Assembly: GCA_018267955.1 (NCBI GenBank)
Contig: JAFDXL010000007.1
Span: 140,513-204,512, forward strand
DNA from: Bacteroidota bacterium
GTDB taxonomy: Bacteria > Bacteroidota > Bacteroidia > Chitinophagales > Chitinophagaceae
Direction: 5' to 3'
Length of the DNA: 64,000 nt
Positions 58,503-64,000 of this stretch are shown one piece after another; position 1 is the stretch's first letter, and every line of letters starts with the position of its first letter. The notes below the pieces were generated by a model. It was not told the DNA's origin. It worked only from the letters and a program-made list of their open reading frames with translations, and made no database searches. The position numbers were made by a program, and so were the translations under genes.

Positions 58503-61500
58503 ATGAGAAAGTTACACTCATTTCTCCTTTTCTTCATCGCAATAGCCAGTTTTGCGTTGGCCCCTTCCAAAGCAAGGGCATCGCATGCTGCGGGTGGGGA
58601 AATTATCTACGAGTGGATCAGTGACTCCACCTATCGTATCTATTGGAAATTTTACCGCGATTGTACCGGTATTCAGGAAAACTCGACGGAAGCGTTGTGT
58701 ATCAAAAATTCCTGTAGTTCTGTGCCAGGTAGTGGTACATATACTATGAATAAATGGACCGGTCCGCTTCCCGGCGGTTATAACAACGGGGATCCCGTGT
58801 CAGCAGGTTGTTCACAATACAAAAATACCTGCGATCTTACCAGTTCCACTATCCCTGGTTACCGGGAATGGTGGTATTACTATTTGTGGACGGCCGGAGG
58901 CAAGTGCGATCACTGGACTTTTTCTGTGTCTATCAGTGCGCGTAATAGCAGTAATAACATAAATGGGGCTAACCTATATGTAGAAACTACTTTTGATAAC
59001 TCAAGATTTGAAGGGAACTCGTCGCCGTTTTTCTCGGTAAAGCCTATCTCTTATGTTTGCGTCAATCAGCCCTTCTCCTATAATAATGGTGCGTTAGATC
59101 CTGATGGGGACTCATTGTTTAGTGAAATGATACGTCCTTTAGATGGTGCTTGTGGCGGCTCGCCAACACCTATCCCCTGGCAGAGTGCTTCCCCGGCGTT
59201 TAATATCACTAATAATCCGCTGCAAACCAACAACACCTTTGTTCTTGATGGTGTAACAGGTCAAATGACTTTTGTTGCTTCTCAAATAGGTCCAAGTACG
59301 GTTACTACTAAGGTGAGTGAATACAGCGTAGACCCTGCAAGTCCTTATAAAGGTCGGTTAAAAGGTTATATCATGCGTGATATCCAGGTGCAGGTACTTC
59401 AGTGTAGCACTAAGGCTCCTGACTTTGTGCAACCTACTAATGCTATTACAGGTGGTAAACTTATTAATGGTGTCGTAAACGGATGTCTTGGTCAGCCGTT
59501 AGACTTTGATTTTTATATTAAAGCAAAAGACTCTGATGCGATCATGACAGCAGAGGATAACCATATTTATAAATTAACTACAGCTACGGTTACCTATACA
59601 AATCTGAAGACCGATTCGATACACGGTCATTTCCATTGGGTTCCTACACGGACTGGTGTTGCGACTTTCATCGTAATAGCGAAAGATTCTACATGTAAGC
59701 CTCCGGGCATTATGCTATACTATCCGCAAACCTTCCCTATGTATATATGGGGTCCGCTTTCCGTTTCTCCCGATACTTCAGTTTGCTTTGGTGAAACAGC
59801 ATTCCTGAATGTGACCGGTGGTTCGGATTATGAATGGTCTGTAGTAAGGGGTGGCCCAATTACGCAGCTAAACTGTACAATTTGTGCTAACCCGGTGTCT
59901 ACTACCATACAGCCTACTACCTACCTGGTAACATCTCATGGTACTGATTTTTGTCCTGATCATACCGATTCCGTACACGTAGGCATATTGCCGGGTCTTA
60001 ATTTCACACCGGTTCCTGATACCGTAACCTGCCCTAATAACTCTGTAGTGCTGAATTTGCATGGTATGCCACCGGCTGGTGTTACTTACTACTACAAATG
60101 GGATACACAATTGTATCTTGATGATAGTACCAAGGGCAACCCGACTGTAACGCCTAAAACAGATCACCAATATATTGTCACTATCACCAACAGCGCTAAT
60201 AAATGCCGCAGTTTTGATACTGTAAATGTGGGTGTTCTTACAGGCTTTACTATGGAAAATGCTGATACTGCGGTTTGTGACGGACAAGTTGTAAATGTAA
60301 GAGGTACAGCAGACCCTAGGTATGCTATAAACTGGACAGCTGCTTCCGGAAGTACCAATGTGTTCTCCCCTAATAACAATGTTGCTAATCCTACCATATC
60401 ACAGGCATTTTCACAGCCGAATGATATTTATACCATGACGCTGAGCCATTCAAACTGTCGTGATACATCTGCTTCCTTCAAAATAGAAGTGCAGCCTATG
60501 CCTAATGTGCATGTTGACCCGGATGCTAGTATGTGTTTTGGAGACACCATGCAATTGAATGGCGTTGTTAGGGATGCCAATAATAACATAGACACTTACA
60601 AGTTCTACAAATACACATGGGTTCCGGGTTCTTCGTTAGATAAACCTAATAAGTTGAACCCGATATTTACTGCTAACAAGCAAGGTGCAAATACACTGAT
60701 ACTTAATGTGACCACACCTGCAGGTTGTGCAGGCAGCGATACAGTTACATTGACAGTGTTCCCTGCCGCCTTCCTGTTTGCTAGCAATGATACGGCTATT
60801 TGTCCTGGTGAAACTGCAAGAATACATGTTTCTGCCAACGGTGTTAAAAATTTCCGCTGGACACCTGATGTAAGAATAGACAATGTTTATTCGCTTGATC
60901 CGCTGGTTAATCCAACTGTTTCACAGAAGTATCGGGTGTATGCAGTAGATACCAATTTCTGCTCAGACACTGCAGAAGTGATGGTAAGAGTGCATTCTAA
61001 AGCGGTATTGCAACTGCCTGATTCAGTAAGGATCTATCCGGGTGAATCTTATCAGTTCCAACCGGGCGGTAACTGTAGCTACTATAGCTGGTTCCCACCT
61101 TTAGGTCTCGATAAGCCAAATGTTTCTAATCCGATAGCTCAGCCCGAAGTTAATACCCGTTATTTCGTAACCGGTGTAACGGAAGCAGGATGTACTACAA
61201 GCGATTCTGTAACAGTGTTCGTTTCAAATGAAAGTGTTATTGAAATGCCAAATGCATTTGCTCCGGGTTCTGGCCCTAACGGTGTTCTGAAAGTACTACA
61301 CCTGGGTAAGGCTACACTTAAAAACTTTAGCGTGTTTAACCGTTGGGGAGTTAAAGTGTTTGAAACTGCTGATCTGAACCAGGGATGGGATGGTACATGG
61401 AAGAATGAACCACAGCCGATTGGTGTTTACATCTACACCGTTGAGGCTATATCTGAAACTGGCCGTAAGTTTACTAAACAAGGTAATGTTACGTTGATCA

Positions 61501-61505
61501 GATAA
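58503..61505 (+). CDS. Giant T9SS-exported Ig/PKD-like surface protein with type B sorting domain
   Basis: A 1000-residue protein with a signal peptide (MRKLHSFLLFFIAIASFALA). After an N-terminal domain of ~300 residues (HAAGGEIIYEWISDSTYRIY with WKFYRDC, YVCVNQPFSYNNGALDPDGD) the rest is a chain of about six Ig/PKD-like repeats of ~90 residues, each starting near D-T/A-x-x-C-x-G-E/D-T/N (PDTSVCFGETAFLNVTGGSD, ADTAVCDGQVVNVRGTADPR, DASMCFGDTMQLNGVV, NDTAICPGETARIHVSANGV). The last ~95 residues (EMPNAFAPGSGPNG, NRWGVKVFETADLNQGWDG) form a gliding-motility-associated C-terminal (type B) sorting domain for the type IX system. It is probably a surface adhesin or motility component. Confidence 0.88.
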   Translation: MRKLHSFLLFFIAIASFALAPSKARASHAAGGEIIYEWISDSTYRIYWKFYRDCTGIQENSTEALCIKNSCSSVPGSGTYTMNKWTGPLPGGYNNGDPVSAGCSQYKNTCDLTSSTIPGYREWWYYYLWTAGGKCDHWTFSVSISARNSSNNINGANLYVETTFDNSRFEGNSSPFFSVKPISYVCVNQPFSYNNGALDPDGDSLFSEMIRPLDGACGGSPTPIPWQSASPAFNITNNPLQTNNTFVLDGVTGQMTFVASQIGPSTVTTKVSEYSVDPASPYKGRLKGYIMRDIQVQVLQCSTKAPDFVQPTNAITGGKLINGVVNGCLGQPLDFDFYIKAKDSDAIMTAEDNHIYKLTTATVTYTNLKTDSIHGHFHWVPTRTGVATFIVIAKDSTCKPPGIMLYYPQTFPMYIWGPLSVSPDTSVCFGETAFLNVTGGSDYEWSVVRGGPITQLNCTICANPVSTTIQPTTYLVTSHGTDFCPDHTDSVHVGILPGLNFTPVPDTVTCPNNSVVLNLHGMPPAGVTYYYKWDTQLYLDDSTKGNPTVTPKTDHQYIVTITNSANKCRSFDTVNVGVLTGFTMENADTAVCDGQVVNVRGTADPRYAINWTAASGSTNVFSPNNNVANPTISQAFSQPNDIYTMTLSHSNCRDTSASFKIEVQPMPNVHVDPDASMCFGDTMQLNGVVRDANNNIDTYKFYKYTWVPGSSLDKPNKLNPIFTANKQGANTLILNVTTPAGCAGSDTVTLTVFPAAFLFASNDTAICPGETARIHVSANGVKNFRWTPDVRIDNVYSLDPLVNPTVSQKYRVYAVDTNFCSDTAEVMVRVHSKAVLQLPDSVRIYPGESYQFQPGGNCSYYSWFPPLGLDKPNVSNPIAQPEVNTRYFVTGVTEAGCTTSDSVTVFVSNESVIEMPNAFAPGSGPNGVLKVLHLGKATLKNFSVFNRWGVKVFETADLNQGWDGTWKNEPQPIGVYIYTVEAISETGRKFTKQGNVTLIR

Positions 61506-61525
61506 AATATAATATGAATGAATAA

Positions 61526-61557
61526 TCAAAAAGGGCTCATTATTGAGCCCTTTTTGA
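61526..61557 (+). terminator. Terminator between the two giant surface protein genes
   Basis: Stem AAAAAGGGCTCA / TGAGCCCTTTTT with a 4-base loop (TTAT) and flanking T/A tracts, 20 bases after the first gene; it separates the two transcripts. Confidence 0.8.
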
Positions 61558-61663
61558 TTTCTAATATTTTTTAAAAAAAATCTTGATATTACTAACCGGT
61601 GTAAATGAAAATCTGTCTTATATTACGTTGCACTATTCCAGCTTTAATGTAAAATATATTGCT

Positions 61664-64000
61664 ATGACTAATCTCCGGCATTGGCTAAGAAATTCTAAGT
61701 TATTTTTATTGGTGTTGCTTACCGGCTTTGTTATGGTAAGCTCAACAGAAAAAGCCAAAGCCTGCCACTGTGCGGGTATAGATCTTTGGGTGGTATACAC
61801 GGGGCCCGGTATTGACGGCTGTACAGGTACTACTATCTATAGCTATGATGTGTACCTATCTTTTTATACAGCCTGCCAAACATGTCTTTCTAACCCACCT
61901 TTGAGTGATGCAGTTTCTGTATTCTCGGCCTCATTAGGTGCTTCCTCTCAAATGAGCATCCCGGTAAAAGATCCCACTGGAGAACCGGAAGCGGATACTG
62001 TATTCAGCTTATGCCCGCAATATCATGATTCCAATAGTTGTAACCATATAGGGCAGCAACCGTATATTACGTTGTATCCGGCATACCGGCATCGAACCTA
62101 TGTAGGAAGCGTAATATTGCCGAGTGCGCAAACAGACTGGGTGTTTAGTTATACGACAGGAGCCAGGAATCAGAGTTTAAACATGCCTTCGTGTGATTTT
62201 GGCTCGTTTTATGCAGAAGTATTAATTAATAACCTGGCTAAGTATAATGTTAGTTCCCCGCATTTCACCAGCAATCCTTTCCCCTATATATGTGTTAACC
62301 AGCCGAATGTGTACCTGAACAGTCCATTCAGTCCCAGCGGAGACTCTATGGTTATTACACAGGTAGAGCCATATCAGAGCGCCACGGCCAGATGTGCTTT
62401 TCCCGGTCCGGCAGCTAGTCCTCCCTCAACTGTTGGTGCACCAATAGTATCCTCTGCTTCTAATCCATATACGCTGAACCCCACTACGGGTGCGGTTACA
62501 TTTACACCAACTCAAGAGGGTAACTACCTGCTTACGTTCGAAGCTACCAGTTATGAACGCGGATCAGGTATAGAACTGGCACATACCATCAGGGACGCCC
62601 AGATCAATGTGGTGCCCTGTACCACGCCGCCGCCAGTCATCGATTCCATACAGTCCATATCTACTGTTGTAGATGGTGCATCTGTACCGGTGCTGGACGA
62701 GAATGGTAAGAAGAGTGGTTATGCCATTGTTACCTGCCCCGGCAACAACCTGAGATTTACGGTGAACTCGAAGAGCCCCGGCAGAAATTTATATATGTAT
62801 GCAGATACCGGCAACCTTACTAATTCTACCTTTAGCGTTGTAGGCGATGGTACGGATGATGTGGCCGGTACCGTTACCTGGACACCGACCGTTGCAGATA
62901 TCGGGGAGCATACGCTGACTATCAAATCTGCAGACAGTACCTGTACCTTATCTCAACCGATCGTAGTATACAATTACACTGTTATTTATATTAAAGTGAC
63001 AGCAGGGCTGGATGCGGGTAAAGACCTGCTGACCTGTAAGCTGAACCCTCCTAAGCGTCAGCTTACGGTACGTGGCCAGGGCAACCTGCTGCTGCGTTAT
63101 AAATGGAGCGATATCAGCGGTGGCCCTGCCATAGGCATGGATAACGATACTATATTTAATCCCGTAGTATCTGCACCCGGAGGTAGCCAATATGTGGTGT
63201 ACTCGCCCGACCTCACCGGCCAGTGTAAGGCGAGGGATACGGTAGGGCTGGTAGATGATACCAGTAATACTATAGATATCTTCCCACAGACCGATAAGTT
63301 TGTGATGTGCCGTCCGGGCTACCTGCAATTGGACGCGATAACCCATGGCGGTGGCCCTGTAAGTAATGTAAAATGCGACACGGTACCTGTGTTTAGCTGT
63401 CCGAAGCCGGATTCCGTGACCTTGTTTGGCCCTTCGGTATATGGTACGGATGTAAAAGTTGATACGCTTGGAGTAGCAGCGCCGATCTTCAACGGAGATG
63501 TCCTGTCGGAACGCTTCCAGTTTTTAGTGACCAAAGAGGAACTGAAGCTGTATGGTATGCGTTCGGGAACGATCAGGAGCCTGTCATTTGAAGTAACACA
63601 GAACACCACGACCCCGGTATTTGAATACGCCAATTTTACGATCTATATCAAGTGCACGGATAAAAAGGCGTTAAGTAAGTCGGGAGGTTTTGAGACAGGT
63701 ATGATCCCTGTATACACTGCGCCGGCAAATATTACACTGGAAGATGGCTGGCATAACTTCGTACTTGACAAGCCGTATAACTGGGATACTACCAAGAACC
63801 TGGTGATAGGCATGTGCTATAATAATAACCCTGCCGTGCTGAAACCGTGCAGTGGTGGTGTAGGTTTCCCGGGTTTGCTGATATACACGCCGACCAATTA
63901 TGTGTCTACACTAGACCTGAAGGCACCGGATAATGTGACCACCGATATCTGTAATGCAAACACCCTTAGTGACATCAAGGAGCGCTATACCCGTCCTGTA
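61664..64000 (+). CDS. Giant T9SS-type surface protein, tandem paralogue (3' end outside window)
   Basis: The frame from the ATG at 61664 stays open to the last base of the window (779 codons, no stop), so the protein is truncated by the window edge. It begins with a signal peptide (MTNLRHWLRNSKLFLLVLLT ... EKAKACHC) and an N-terminal domain paralogous to that of the preceding gene: YICVNQPNVYLNSPFSPSGD against YVCVNQPFSYNNGALDPDGD, and NPTTGAVTFTPTQEGNYLLT against a matching GVTGQMTFVASQIGPS segment, ending RDAQINVVPC against RDIQVQVLQC. A later part has KSPGRNLYMYADTGN and KAGLDAGKDLLTCKL-type Ig-like repeats, then a domain of the kind LSERFQFLVTKEELKLYGMR. A T9SS C-terminal domain is expected beyond the edge. 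Confidence 0.85.
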   Translation, partial: MTNLRHWLRNSKLFLLVLLTGFVMVSSTEKAKACHCAGIDLWVVYTGPGIDGCTGTTIYSYDVYLSFYTACQTCLSNPPLSDAVSVFSASLGASSQMSIPVKDPTGEPEADTVFSLCPQYHDSNSCNHIGQQPYITLYPAYRHRTYVGSVILPSAQTDWVFSYTTGARNQSLNMPSCDFGSFYAEVLINNLAKYNVSSPHFTSNPFPYICVNQPNVYLNSPFSPSGDSMVITQVEPYQSATARCAFPGPAASPPSTVGAPIVSSASNPYTLNPTTGAVTFTPTQEGNYLLTFEATSYERGSGIELAHTIRDAQINVVPCTTPPPVIDSIQSISTVVDGASVPVLDENGKKSGYAIVTCPGNNLRFTVNSKSPGRNLYMYADTGNLTNSTFSVVGDGTDDVAGTVTWTPTVADIGEHTLTIKSADSTCTLSQPIVVYNYTVIYIKVTAGLDAGKDLLTCKLNPPKRQLTVRGQGNLLLRYKWSDISGGPAIGMDNDTIFNPVVSAPGGSQYVVYSPDLTGQCKARDTVGLVDDTSNTIDIFPQTDKFVMCRPGYLQLDAITHGGGPVSNVKCDTVPVFSCPKPDSVTLFGPSVYGTDVKVDTLGVAAPIFNGDVLSERFQFLVTKEELKLYGMRSGTIRSLSFEVTQNTTTPVFEYANFTIYIKCTDKKALSKSGGFETGMIPVYTAPANITLEDGWHNFVLDKPYNWDTTKNLVIGMCYNNNPAVLKPCSGGVGFPGLLIYTPTNYVSTLDLKAPDNVTTDICNANTLSDIKERYTRPV

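Overview
The window looks like a chromosomal segment of a Bacteroidota bacterium, most likely of the Chitinophagia/Chitinophagales group. The evidence is T9SS type A and type B sorting domains, Reg_prop/Y_Y_Y hybrid sensor kinases, promoters of the TTG-N19-TAnnTTTG type instead of -35/-10 boxes, start codons mostly without Shine-Dalgarno sequences, and many small lipoproteins and beta-barrel proteins. Most of it is ordinary core genome with compact operons and convergent genes whose 3' ends overlap by a few bases.

Layout. 1-4.7 kb: end of a TPR-like protein, a flavin-type general stress protein, a lysine-rich histone-like protein, two tandem paralogous small proteins, a secreted PLP-dependent aminotransferase, xerD and a MarR regulator. 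4.7-12.4 kb: aroQ, fmt, an ECF sigma factor / membrane partner / Spy-like periplasmic protein operon, an MBL hydrolase, the rodA-mrdA elongation pair and tRNA-Gln(TTG). 12.6-17.8 kb: a small secreted protein, a propeller sensor kinase with its LytTR regulator, and a periplasmic HAD protein. 17.8-20.4 kb: a redox cluster (YceI, AhpD-like, Crp/Fnr-type regulator, peroxiredoxin). 20.4-26.7 kb: an OmpR-type two-component system divergent from a lipoprotein, a broken GNAT gene beside an intact one, a GAF histidine kinase and an SRPBCC protein. 26.8-33.9 kb: DUF922 protease-like protein, SDR, lipoproteins, an M16 peptidase and a T9SS-secreted Fn3 protein.

34.0-37.5 kb is a carbohydrate operon: a GH15 glucoamylase/trehalase-like enzyme translationally coupled to a glucose-dehydrogenase-type enzyme, so free glucose made by the first could be oxidised by the second. 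37.5-47.2 kb holds a 2Fe-2S oxidoreductase, an SDR, an MFS exporter, an alpha/beta hydrolase, an MGT-type glycosyltransferase, a methyltransferase and a Na/Pi cotransporter-like protein.

47.2-52.8 kb is the accessory part. It carries two tandem copies of a ~155 bp REP-like repeat, AT-rich low-complexity spacers, an AT-rich EVE-HNH type modification-dependent endonuclease candidate, a DUF3830 gene and a truncated duplicate of its 5' end, a ~130 bp direct repeat flanking two PorT-like barrel genes, and an iteron-like array of the decamer GGTTAGCAAA just upstream of purB. This is the region with the most unexplained structure.

52.8-64 kb returns to core functions: purB, an unknown gene, an RsmF-type rRNA methyltransferase, a LysM/RlpA-like protein and a GT9 heptosyltransferase. 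It ends with two tandem paralogous giant T9SS-type surface proteins, the second running off the right edge. No prophage, IS element or CRISPR array was recognised.
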